A stretch of 34,591 nucleotides of DNA. It comes from Candidatus Bathyarchaeota archaeon. Its GTDB lineage: Archaea; Thermoproteota; Bathyarchaeia; 40CM-2-53-6; CALIRQ01. The stretch lies in the NCBI GenBank assembly GCA_028275385.1, contig JAPWUR010000004.1, positions 1 to 34,591 of the forward strand, given 5' to 3'. A program made the translations under genes and the position numbers. The notes under the pieces are model-generated. The model was not told where the DNA came from. It saw only the letters and a program-made list of their open reading frames with translations, and made no database searches. Numbering within the stretch: position 1 is the first letter of the stretch; each line of letters begins with the position of its first letter. Shown piece after piece: positions 18,916-32,589 of this stretch.

Positions 18916-19638
18916 TCAGTAGACCTTCGTCTCCACCTTCTTCGCTGGGAGCTTTTCAAGCAGCGAGTCCCTCCGCTTGCTGAGGAATTGCCAATGGCAA
19001 AGGGCGAAGAGCGCATGGGGCGGGTAGAGGGCCATGAGGATCCTCAGGAGGTCGATCGAGGCATCCAAGGGGGAGCTCCGGTGGAAGAGGCTGGATATCC
19101 CGATCGCCCCGAAGATCAGGGGTAGGATCGTTCCCACTCCGCTGCCCGCCGTGCGTATCTCGCCCGTCTTCCCATTATAGAGCCTCATGCCCAAATCGTC
19201 CAATCCCCAAACGACCGAGAGGAGCAAGGAAACCAAGGCGCTCCCGAGCACGTATAAGGCTAAAGGGACCATCAAGGCCCTGGAGGCCCCCATGAAAGAC
19301 TCCAGCAAGTTCAGGAACCTCTCGGCGAAGATCAAGGAAAGCCCGATGCCCTGGAGGGGCCTTAGGACCCATATGGCGAGCCCGCTCGGATCCGGGCCCG
19401 CGTTCGATCCCCTGACGAGTTGCCCGAATAACCGCCCCTTCCTTGCCAAGTTTCCGGCCAGGGCCATGAGCCTGGGCAGGATCGGGATCGGCGCTACGAG
19501 GATCGATGTAACCAAGGCGAATCGCAAGAGGATGAAGAACGGGCCCCTCGCGCGCCCCGCGACCAATGGGGGGATTAGCGCTAGGGCCAGGACCAATAGG
19601 GCCGGGCAAGCCGCGAGCCATGCCTTCCGTACCTTCAT
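18916..19638 (-). CDS. Polytopic membrane protein, unknown function
   Basis: Several hydrophobic segments; likely start MKVRKAWLAACPALLVLALAL. Confidence 0.65.
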   Translation of the reverse strand: MKVRKAWLAACPALLVLALALIPPLVAGRARGPFFILLRFALVTSILVAPIPILPRLMALAGNLARKGRLFGQLVRGSNAGPDPSGLAIWVLRPLQGIGLSLIFAERFLNLLESFMGASRALMVPLALYVLGSALVSLLLSVVWGLDDLGMRLYNGKTGEIRTAGSGVGTILPLIFGAIGISSLFHRSSPLDASIDLLRILMALYPPHALFALCHWQFLSKRRDSLLEKLPAKKVETKVY

Positions 19639-19784
19639 CGCCCGGGGTGCCTCGAGTTGGGGATGTATCGGAAAGCATCCGCGGGGTATAAAATATGGGG
19701 CCATGGGGGCGAGGGAGAAGCCCTTTTGGGCCTCGGCGGAGCCAAATTGCGAAATGCCGCCTTATCCACCATTTGGGATTGCCG

Positions 19785-20225
19785 CTACGCCGCTTCGATC
19801 CTATAGCTGCTCGTTATCTCGGCCTTTTCGGCCAACATTGCCCTGACGGAGCAATATTTCCGCTCCGATAGCTCTATGGCGCGGGCCACCTTCGACTCAT
19901 CCAATCCCCTGCCCTTGAGCACGTATTCGACGTGTATCCGCTCGTAATAGCGGGGGTGCTCTTCCCTCCGCTCCCCGGAGACGTTCACCTCCAAGCCCGT
20001 GAGCTCCTGCCTCTGCTTCCTCAAAATGGATACGACGTCGATGCCAGTGCATGCCCCGAGGCCCATCAAAATGAGCTCCATCGGGCTAACGCCGAGCGTC
20101 CTGCCGTCCTTCTCTGTGGCATCGATCACTATCGATTGGCCGCCCTCGTTGGTAGCTAGGAACTTGAAATCCCTTATCCATTGAACGCTCACGGCCTTCC
20201 TGCTCAAAGCGATCCCCATTAGCAA
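19785..20225 (-). CDS. OsmC/Ohr family protein
   Basis: GVSPMELILMGLGACTGIDVVSILRKQRQELTGLEVNVSGERR...YCSVRAML is typical OsmC. Confidence 0.92.
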   Translation of the reverse strand: MLMGIALSRKAVSVQWIRDFKFLATNEGGQSIVIDATEKDGRTLGVSPMELILMGLGACTGIDVVSILRKQRQELTGLEVNVSGERREEHPRYYERIHVEYVLKGRGLDESKVARAIELSERKYCSVRAMLAEKAEITSSYRIEAA

Positions 20226-20279
20226 GCCGCGTAGGTTTTTATTTATCTTCGCTCAATCCCATTTTTTGGTGGCAACTCC

Positions 20280-21683
20280 TTGATCGAATCCGCCCCCACG
20301 GGGGTCGAGGGGCTCGACCAAGCCATCGGAGGGGGCTTCCCGAGGGGCTCCTTGGTAATCCTCGCGGGCAATCCGGGGACCGGTAAGACGACCCTTGGCG
20401 CGAAGTTCCTTTGCGAGGGGTGGTCGCGATGGGGCGAAAGGGGGGTCTACGTCTCCTTCGCCGAGAGCGCCGACTCCCTAAGGGCGATACTCGGGGGCAG
20501 GTTCGGGAAATGCTGCGATGAGGGGGGCGTGAAGGCCCTCGATTTCGTTTCCCTAAGGGGGGAGGGCGCTTCCGCCATATTGGAGGCGATCATGGAGGAG
20601 ATGAGCCCCTCGGGTGCCAAGAGGCTCGTCATCGATTCCCTGAATGCGCTGATCCAATCCATGGGGCCCGAGGAGGTCAGGATCCTCCTCCAGGCCATCT
20701 TCGGGAGGGCGGTTAGGCAGATGGGATGCACCACGATCCTTATCTCGGAGATCCCCCTCGGATCCGATAGGATAGGGCTCGGGATAGAGGAGTTCGTCGC
20801 AGATGGCCTAATCATATTGAGGCGCGGGGACATCGAGGGCCGCACGTTCAGGGAGCTCGAGATCGTCAAGCTCAGGGGCAGGAGGATCGATCGCCCCAGG
20901 ATGGCCTTCACGCTGGAAGGGGGGTTCAAGGCGTTCTCCCAGTTCTCCGGCGATTGGGCCGAGTGGCGCGGCGCTTTCGAGCCGATCCCCAACCCGAGGG
21001 GGAGGTTCTCGACCGGCAACGAGGGCCTCGATGCCCTGCTGGGCGGGGGTTTTCGGGAGGGGTCCTTCGCCCTCCTGGAATTGAGCCCCGATTTGCCGCG
21101 CGAGGCATATAACCTGATCAGGATCCCGATCTGGCTCAATTTCATCGCGAACGGAAATCGCCTGCTGGCGATCCCGAACACCAGCGCCAGCGCTAGGGCC
21201 TATAGGGCGATGCTGATAGGCTTCATAGAGGAGGGGGCATTCGATGGCAACGCGAAGATCGCGGAGTTCGCCCGAGGGGGACCGCGGGAACCCTATTCGA
21301 TAAGACTCGGGGGAGGGAGCCCATCCGCCGATTGGAGGATCCTTTCGCAAGCCTTGAGGGGGCTGAGGGGGAAGGATGGGAGGAAGTGCATGATCTACGT
21401 GGGATGGGACGCCATCGATCGATTCTACGGTGAGGGGGGTCGCAAGCTCCTCGCCCTCCTATACGCGGAGGCCAAATATAACGGGGACCTTTTATTCGGG
21501 GTCGTGAAGCCTGGAACATCGTTCATCGAGGACCTCAGGAGGAGCGCGGATTATCATCTGAAGCTATCGATCCCGGATGGCGCCCCCTGCCTTTATGGGG
21601 TCAAACCGCGTACTGGCGTATATCATTTCGAGAGGGACCCATCCAAGGGCTACCCCAGCTGCCTCTTCACGGAGATCGTTTGA
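20280..21683 (+). CDS. KaiC/RadA-like RecA-superfamily ATPase, tandem domains (second degenerate)
   Basis: TGVEGLDQAIGGGFPRGSLVILAGNPGTGKTTLGAKFL; second repeat TGNEGLDALLGGGFREGSFALLELSPDLPREAYN lacks GKT. Confidence 0.88.
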   Translation: MIESAPTGVEGLDQAIGGGFPRGSLVILAGNPGTGKTTLGAKFLCEGWSRWGERGVYVSFAESADSLRAILGGRFGKCCDEGGVKALDFVSLRGEGASAILEAIMEEMSPSGAKRLVIDSLNALIQSMGPEEVRILLQAIFGRAVRQMGCTTILISEIPLGSDRIGLGIEEFVADGLIILRRGDIEGRTFRELEIVKLRGRRIDRPRMAFTLEGGFKAFSQFSGDWAEWRGAFEPIPNPRGRFSTGNEGLDALLGGGFREGSFALLELSPDLPREAYNLIRIPIWLNFIANGNRLLAIPNTSASARAYRAMLIGFIEEGAFDGNAKIAEFARGGPREPYSIRLGGGSPSADWRILSQALRGLRGKDGRKCMIYVGWDAIDRFYGEGGRKLLALLYAEAKYNGDLLFGVVKPGTSFIEDLRRSADYHLKLSIPDGAPCLYGVKPRTGVYHFERDPSKGYPSCLFTEIV

Positions 21684-22849
21684 TGGGCCTGCGCCCGCCC
21701 GGGTGATGGGCCCCATATCCCTCGCAACAAAGCGGAGCCCGCGCTCGGGCCTATGATTATCGAGGCCAGGGAGAAGAGGACCAAGGCCGAATAAAGCGGA
21801 TCGCTTATTATCCCCATGGCCCTGCCAAGCTCGGTACCCGCCAAGGCCAAGCTCATCCTACTGCTGTGCAGGAGGCCCATCGCCAAGCCCTCCTTTGGGC
21901 CGAAGCCGAGGAGATTGGAGGCGATCCAAACCCCAAGGACCTTGCTCAGGAGCCCTATCGCAATCACCAGGAGCAGGGCCCAGAGCGCCCAAGGCGCCCC
22001 GTATAGGCGCGATAACTCCATGGAGCACCCCATCGAGACGAAGAAGAAGGGTATGAAGAAGCCGTGGCCGAATCCCATCAATTTCCTCTCGAGTTCCCCC
22101 CCGCTCTCCGTGAACTCCGAGATCACGAGGCCGGCGAGATAAGCGCCAAGGGTGAAATGGACATTCATGGATTCGGAGAGGATCGCCATGAAGGCCATTA
22201 TGGCGAAGCAGATCCTAACCTCCAACTGCAAATGGGACCTATCCTTCGCCCATTCCACCAATGGGAGGGCGGGCCTCCAGCGCCTCAATAGGAGGGGTAG
22301 CGCGAAGAGCGATGTGAACAGGGCCATGGTCGCGATCGCCTCCGTCCCCGAGCCCATGGCCATTTCCAGGCCGACCGATAGCAGCATCAGGCTAACGACC
22401 TCGACGATGACCGCCGATCCGAGCAGCGCATTGCGAAACCCGATATCGCATCGAATTCCCCTAACGCATACGTTGACCTCACCTAAGGACGTCACGGAGA
22501 ATATCGCGCCGAGTAGGATCGGGTTTATGTCGAATATCTGGGACAGATAAACGCCGGTCGCGAATGGTATAAATATCGATGGGAGCGCGATCCCGATCGC
22601 CCTCCCATAGTTGCCCTTTATGTCATAAATGTTCGCCTCCAATCCGCTCAGGAATAGCAGGTACGTGAGCCCGAAATACGAAATGAACTCCATGTGAGCG
22701 ACTCTTACTATCCCCAAGATTGATTTTCCGAGGATCACCCCGATCAGGACCTCGATCACGATCGTGGGGATCCTGAGCCTCTCGGAGATGAAGGGCGCTA
22801 TCAATATGGCCAACAGGATCGCGCCCAGGGACACGATCGTGGAGTCCAA
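21650..22849 (-). CDS. CPA2/KefB-type monovalent cation:proton antiporter-like membrane protein
   Basis: PTIVIEVLIGVILGKSILGI, YLLFLSGLEANIYDIKGN, HFTLGAYLAGLVISE. Convergent 34-nt overlap with the KaiC-like gene. Confidence 0.88.
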   Translation of the reverse strand: MDSTIVSLGAILLAILIAPFISERLRIPTIVIEVLIGVILGKSILGIVRVAHMEFISYFGLTYLLFLSGLEANIYDIKGNYGRAIGIALPSIFIPFATGVYLSQIFDINPILLGAIFSVTSLGEVNVCVRGIRCDIGFRNALLGSAVIVEVVSLMLLSVGLEMAMGSGTEAIATMALFTSLFALPLLLRRWRPALPLVEWAKDRSHLQLEVRICFAIMAFMAILSESMNVHFTLGAYLAGLVISEFTESGGELERKLMGFGHGFFIPFFFVSMGCSMELSRLYGAPWALWALLLVIAIGLLSKVLGVWIASNLLGFGPKEGLAMGLLHSSRMSLALAGTELGRAMGIISDPLYSALVLFSLASIIIGPSAGSALLRGIWGPSPGRAQAHQTISVKRQLG

Positions 22850-23084
22850 ATGCGACGACGACCTTCGATTTTCGGTCCCGCGTTATCGAAATTTAAAAAT
22901 AGCTGAGTTCATGCGCTCCATTTGACCTTTTTCGTCATTAATTTGGAATGAAATGTCATAAAAATCTATTTCGATGGCTTGAGTTCGGATCGATCATCGA
23001 GGGGCGTCGCCCGCGCCGGATTTCATTTCAGCGAGCGCATTCAATGGCAACGGCGCTCATAGGGGCGGGCCCCGAGGGCTGGGC

Positions 23085-23139
23085 AAAGCTTTATATGCTT
23101 AATATCCACACATTAGTTGTAAAACTACGTTAGATGTGT
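23085..23139 (+). promoter_or_regulatory. TATA-like element plus nested palindrome at the predicted start of transcription
   Basis: AAGCTTTATATGCTT about 40-50 nt upstream of the CDS; ACACAT(23108-23113)/ATGTGT(23134-23139) with inner TAGTT/AACTA. Confidence 0.55.
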
Positions 23140-23140
23140 T

Positions 23141-24745
23141 TTGGATTTGAGGAGCGGGAATAAATTCCGAAGCGCCCTTTTGATCGCCACAATAACCCTA
23201 GCGGTCATGGCATCCGTGGTCCCAATGGCCCGGGCATGGGACCTCCTCATAAGCCCCGGTTCAAGATCCACGGTCCCTGGTGGCACGGTGGCCTTCTCCA
23301 TCCAAGTCTCTGGGCCAGCCACGGCCTTCCCCATCCAGCTCTTGGTTTCGCCGCCCACCCTGGGGCTCACGGTGACCTTCTCCCATAACAACCTACCAGC
23401 CCCATATTCATCCGTGATGTACGTGCATGTATCGCCCTCCCAATCGCCCGGAACGTACCCCGTATACGTATGGGGCCATCCCTCTGGAACCCCGTTCCCT
23501 GGACCCGGGAACATAGGCAAAACGGTCTACGTGGTCGTCGGGTCCCCAATACCGACGACCGATTGGGAGGTCTTCAATCCCTACATAACGCCGGCCGCCC
23601 CGAAGGAGGGCGATCTGGTCTACTTCGGGGTTTGGATGAGGGCGCTGGCATCCACAGCTCCTTTCCCACAAACGGTTCGCATGATTATGTACTTCGCCGG
23701 GACGGCCATCCCCTTCACCGTATCATACCCAGGTCCAGCGGGCTTCCCATATAATTTGAGGATCACGACGCCTTGGACAGCCAAGGAGGGTTCCTATGTC
23801 GTCAGCTGGGCGATAGATCCATCGCCCTCTCAATACAACGACCCGAACAGGGCCAATAACATGGCCTCGTTGCCCTTCTCGGTCGGGGCGGCCCCGCCCC
23901 CCTTCAACTTCGCCATTAAGGCAACCCCGGAATCTCGATCCGTGAAGGCGGGGAAGTCGGCGACTTTCACCGTGTCCGTGATCCTCGCCTCCGGGACGGC
24001 CCAGCCGATATCGTTGAGCTTGGATGGGTTGCCCGACGATGCCTCGCATTCCTTCAGCCCGGCATCGGGCACCCCGACCTTCACCTCAACCCTGACCATC
24101 ACGACCGAGGCGTCCGCCCCGCCCGGGACTTATCAGCTCACGATAAAGGGGGAGGGGGGAGGCGTGGCGCAATATGCTACTGTCAGCCTCACGATCGAGA
24201 AGGCCAAGGCCGCGAGCTCGATATCGCTCTCAGTCAGCCCAGCATCGCTTAAGGTCGGGGAATCCGTTTCGGTCGTCGGAACGCTCTCCCCGCCCATAGC
24301 GACCGCCATAGAGCTCGTTTACCGCAGGCCCGATGGGGTAGAGCTCTCAAGGCAGATCGCCACCTCCGCATCGGGGGCCTTCTCAGATTCCTTCAAGCCA
24401 GATATGGCCGGGGCATGGTCCGTGAGGGCTCGCTGGGCCGGCGATGCGGACCGGGAGGGCTTCGAGGGCGCGCCCGCATCGTTCTCTGTCGAGACCCCGC
24501 CGCCCAAGCAATTCTGGGAAGAGGTCCCGGGCGGCGCGATGGGCCTGGCCGCGGTCTTGATCGCGCTGGCGATCCTCGTCGCGGCATTGGCCCTCAGGGG
24601 ACGGGGCGGAAGGGGCGGGGCCGGCCCCGCGCCGGCGGCCCCTCCGCCATCGACCCCTACCGCCGCTGGGTTATGCCCAAGCTGCGGCGCCGAATACCCG
24701 AAGGGCTCGGCCTTCTGCCCCAAGTGCGGGGAGAAGCTCCAATAG
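23141..24745 (+). CDS. Secreted/membrane-anchored protein with Ig-like (CARDB-type) repeats, C-terminal TM segment and zinc ribbon
   Basis: N-terminal signal segment (SALLIATITLAVMASVVPMARA), beta-rich repeats, TM AMGLAAVLIALAILVAALAL, then LCPSCGAEYPKGSAFCPKCGEKLQ. Confidence 0.8.
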   Translation: MDLRSGNKFRSALLIATITLAVMASVVPMARAWDLLISPGSRSTVPGGTVAFSIQVSGPATAFPIQLLVSPPTLGLTVTFSHNNLPAPYSSVMYVHVSPSQSPGTYPVYVWGHPSGTPFPGPGNIGKTVYVVVGSPIPTTDWEVFNPYITPAAPKEGDLVYFGVWMRALASTAPFPQTVRMIMYFAGTAIPFTVSYPGPAGFPYNLRITTPWTAKEGSYVVSWAIDPSPSQYNDPNRANNMASLPFSVGAAPPPFNFAIKATPESRSVKAGKSATFTVSVILASGTAQPISLSLDGLPDDASHSFSPASGTPTFTSTLTITTEASAPPGTYQLTIKGEGGGVAQYATVSLTIEKAKAASSISLSVSPASLKVGESVSVVGTLSPPIATAIELVYRRPDGVELSRQIATSASGAFSDSFKPDMAGAWSVRARWAGDADREGFEGAPASFSVETPPPKQFWEEVPGGAMGLAAVLIALAILVAALALRGRGGRGGAGPAPAAPPPSTPTAAGLCPSCGAEYPKGSAFCPKCGEKLQ

Positions 24746-24830
24746 GGCTGGGCTCCCTCCTCGAATGGGAAAAGGGATATTGGAAATTATGGACCCATCC
24801 ATCGACGCCGGATGGCGCGGATGACCGCCC

Positions 24831-25637
24831 ATGGCGAGGGTCGTCAGGATCGCGTCGGTTCAATTCCGATCGGCCAAGAGCAAGGCCGAGAACTTGGCCA
24901 AGGCGAGATCGTTCATCGGGAGGGCCGCCGAGTTGGGCGCCGAGCTCGTTTGCCTTCCCGAGTGGCTGCCCATGATAACTGTGGCGAGGGATTTCCCGAG
25001 GGTCGCGGAACCCTTGGACGGCCCCTTCGTGAGCGGCTTAAGGGAGGCGGCCGAGGAGGCCGGGATCTACGCGATCGCCGGCATATTGGAGGCATCGGGG
25101 AGCGAGAAAGCCTATAACGCGGCCATATTGATAGGCCCGGATGGCTCGATATTGGGGAAATATAGGAAGGCCCATTTGGCCGATATATTCGGCCATAGGG
25201 AGTCCGATGGGATCGCGCCGGGCGGGGAGCCCGGGATGATCCATAGGGCCGATTTCGGGACCATCGGCGCGATCCTATGCTATGACGTAAGGTTCCCCGA
25301 GCTCCCCAGGGCCCTGGCGATAAGGGGGGCCGAAATCCTCTTCGTCCCGGCCGCTTGGTTCAGCGGCCCAGCCAAGGAGGCGCAATGGGAGGTCCTCCTC
25401 AGGGCCAGGGCTATCGAGAACGGGTTCTTCGTGGTGGGCTCCTGCCAAGTCGGGGAGGGGTTCGTGGATGGGACGATGGTCGTCGATCCCCGCGGGATCG
25501 TCATCGGCAGGGCCTCGATCGGCGAGGGGATGATATGCGCCGATTTGTATTTGGATGAGGTTGGGGTTGTGAGGGAGTTGATCCCATGGCGATCCCATAG
25601 GCGGCCGGAGCTCTATTCGGCCCTGCTCGAGCGCTGA
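24831..25637 (+). CDS. Carbon-nitrogen hydrolase (nitrilase superfamily, omega-amidase-like)
   Basis: ELVCLPEWLP (Glu), GKYRKAHLAD (Lys), GAILCYDVRFPELPRALAIRGAEILFVPAAW (Cys). Confidence 0.93.
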   Translation: MARVVRIASVQFRSAKSKAENLAKARSFIGRAAELGAELVCLPEWLPMITVARDFPRVAEPLDGPFVSGLREAAEEAGIYAIAGILEASGSEKAYNAAILIGPDGSILGKYRKAHLADIFGHRESDGIAPGGEPGMIHRADFGTIGAILCYDVRFPELPRALAIRGAEILFVPAAWFSGPAKEAQWEVLLRARAIENGFFVVGSCQVGEGFVDGTMVVDPRGIVIGRASIGEGMICADLYLDEVGVVRELIPWRSHRRPELYSALLER

Positions 25638-25710
25638 GTCCAGCCGGGGAGCCGTCGCCTAACGCTTTAATTCCCCCAGCCCATTATTGATCCGCGCGGG
25701 ACGAGCGGAC

Positions 25711-26985
25711 ATGGGCAGGGTTTATTGGAGCTTCATAAAGGACCCCATTTATGGGTACATAAGGATCACCGAGGTCGAAAGGGACGTCATCGATAGCCTG
25801 CCAGTTCAAAGGCTGAGGAGGATAAGGCAGCTATCCGGCGCCGAGTACGTCTACCCGGCCGCGAACCACACTAGGTTCGAGCATTCCCTGGGGACCATGT
25901 TCCTCGCCGGGGCCCTGGCCGAATCCCTCCCGGTGGGCCTCAGCGAGTCCGAGATCCAAGAGGTCAGGCTCGCGGCGCTCCTCCACGATGTCGGCCACGC
26001 GCCGTTTTCCCATCTACTGGAGCCCATACTCATGAAATATTTCAACGTAAACCATGAGGTCATGACCAAGCGGATCGTGGCCGAGTCCGAGCTGGCGGAT
26101 ATATTGGAGAAGCGCGGCTTCGATGCGGAGGAGCTATCCAAGCTGGCGATAGGGGAGCTCTGCGAGCCCAATAGGAGGTTCTTGGATCAAATCATAAGGA
26201 GTTCGATCGACGTCGATAAGATGGACTTCTTGGTCAGGGATTCGTATCACACGGGCGCGGGATATGGCTATTTCGACGTATTCCGCTTGATATATACGAT
26301 GGACGTGCTCGACGATAAGCTCAGCGTCGATCTCACCGCACTCCCGACCCTCGAGGCGTTCATATTGGCGAGGTTCGAATCCTTCAGGGCGATTTATTTC
26401 CACAAGACCTCGAGGGCGGCCCAACTCATGCTCCTGAAGGCGATGGAGAGGGCGACGGAGGAGATCGGCCTGATGGGTTTTGGGGAATTGGATCGGTACT
26501 TGGCCGCCGATGACGCCTCCCTATGGGCGGCCCTTTGCAAATGCGAGGCATCGGCCCCTATAATGGAGGATTTGAAGCGCCGGAGGCTCCTGAAATGCGC
26601 TTACGAAAGGACCTTCTTCGCGGAGGACGAGCTAATATCTAGCATACTCACGAACGAGGGCGTCAGGGCCAAGGTGAGGGAGGAGATAGCCCAAGAGGCC
26701 GGCCTATCCCCTGACGACGTTTATATAGACGTCCCGACCCTCCCATCCGTGCCCTATAATCGGGCCATGGAGCTCGGCCCCATGGAGATACCGCTATTCA
26801 TCAGGGCCAAGGGGGGCAGGAAGATCGCCAAGAGCCTGTCCGAGGTATCCAAGGTCATCAGCGTCCTCAAGACCTTCATGAACATAGTCAGGATATATTC
26901 CCCGGAGCCCCATAGGGATTCCGTCGGGAGGGCCGCCGAGAAGGTGCTGGGGACCCCCCCGCTATCCAGCGTCGTATCTTATTAA
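25711..26985 (+). CDS. HD-domain phosphohydrolase (dNTPase/SAMHD1-like)
   Basis: YWSFIKDPIYGYIRITEVERDVIDSLPVQRLRRIRQLSGAEYVYPAANHTRFEHSLGTMFLAG and LAALLHDVGHAPFSH. Confidence 0.93.
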   Translation: MGRVYWSFIKDPIYGYIRITEVERDVIDSLPVQRLRRIRQLSGAEYVYPAANHTRFEHSLGTMFLAGALAESLPVGLSESEIQEVRLAALLHDVGHAPFSHLLEPILMKYFNVNHEVMTKRIVAESELADILEKRGFDAEELSKLAIGELCEPNRRFLDQIIRSSIDVDKMDFLVRDSYHTGAGYGYFDVFRLIYTMDVLDDKLSVDLTALPTLEAFILARFESFRAIYFHKTSRAAQLMLLKAMERATEEIGLMGFGELDRYLAADDASLWAALCKCEASAPIMEDLKRRRLLKCAYERTFFAEDELISSILTNEGVRAKVREEIAQEAGLSPDDVYIDVPTLPSVPYNRAMELGPMEIPLFIRAKGGRKIAKSLSEVSKVISVLKTFMNIVRIYSPEPHRDSVGRAAEKVLGTPPLSSVVSY

Positions 26986-27010
26986 GGGCCATCGGCCTCC
27001 CCGGCGGGCC

Positions 27011-27030
27011 GGAGCAACATTTATATCTGG
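27011..27030 (+). promoter_or_regulatory. rRNA operon promoter (BRE/TATA)
   Basis: GGAGCAACATTTATATCTGG about 260 nt upstream of 16S, just after the HD gene. Confidence 0.6.
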
Positions 27031-27220
27031 ATTCCCCCTAAGAGGGGGCTGGTGCTCGAGGGCCGGAAGGCCCAACCGCCCGCGGTCTTCCCGGCGGCGG
27101 CGTCAACCCGACGATGGGGTAAATCCCTTGGATGAAGGGTTGACCTCCGATCGCGGGCATAGTTATGAGGGCCCAAACAAAATCCGGGGCCTCTCCCCCG
27201 GGGAACGTTTGGGTCCAAGA

Positions 27221-27255
27221 GAGGCCCACGATCCCCGCCAAGCTCCGGCTTGGAG
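27221..27255 (+). other. 16S processing stem, 5' strand (pairs with 28958-28992)
   Basis: GAGGCCCACGATCCCC-GCC-AAG-CTCCGGCTTGGAG complements CTCCAAGCCGGGG-GGC-AAA-GGGGATCGTGGGCCTC, with opposing 3-nt bulges (BHB-like). Confidence 0.85.
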
Positions 27256-27287
27256 CGATTAGATTTGCGGCCGGACTCAATCGTCCC

Positions 27288-28947
<1,660 letters not shown>

Positions 28948-29065
28948 ATGAATAAGGCTCCAAGCCGGGGGGCAAAGGGGATCGTGGGCCTCCTCGCGTT
29001 CGCTGGATGCGGCTCCCGAGCCGCGCTCGGGGGCCAAGGGCGGAGCGGCCTTTTGGGCTCGCGAT

Positions 29066-29086
29066 GACCGCCGCGCATACGCCTTC
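29066..29086 (+). other. 23S processing stem, 5' strand (pairs with 32214-32234)
   Basis: GACCGCCGCGCATACGCCTTC vs GAAGGCGTATGCGCGGCGGCC. Confidence 0.85.
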
Positions 29087-29118
29087 AGGACGCCATTCGA
29101 GCGTGGGTTCCCGAGTAG

Positions 29119-32178
<3,060 letters not shown>

Positions 32179-32278
32179 CGAAAAAGGAGCCCGCGCTCGA
32201 GCGAAATCCGAGGGAAGGCGTATGCGCGGCGGCCATGGCGACGACAAGCTTATCCCACCGCTGGCCATTATGCCAAAT

Positions 32279-32586
32279 CGGGGCCGGCGAGCCGGTGGGC
32301 GGCCGTCGGGCCTTTGGGCCTGTGGAAACTCCACCCACGCTGCGGGGGCGCGGCGCCGCGAGGCGCCGGGCGAGAGCCCGTGGCCGGGCACAGAAATGGG
32401 ACCTGCCGCCGCTCGATGGGGATGGGGCGGCGACGCCGACGAGGCGGCGGATTAGGATGGAACCAGCCCGCCCGCGCCGTGAAAGGGCGAGTAGGCGCCG
32501 ATGAGCACCGCACGAGGCGCGGGTAGCCCGATCAGACGGATGCCGCCTAAAACAGAAGGTGGGTTACGGCCGGGACGCCGGCCCCG
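32279..32586 (+). ncRNA. rnpB: RNase P RNA
   Basis: 11-bp P1 helix CGGGGCCGGCG (32279-32289)/CGCCGGCCCCG (32576-32586). CR-I-like GGAAACUCCACCC pairs with CR-V-like ACAGAAGGUGGGUUAC (P4, bulged U). Internal GUGAAAGGGCGAGUAGG, GAUGCCGCCUAAAACAGAAGG. Confidence 0.88.
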
Positions 32587-32589
32587 CGA

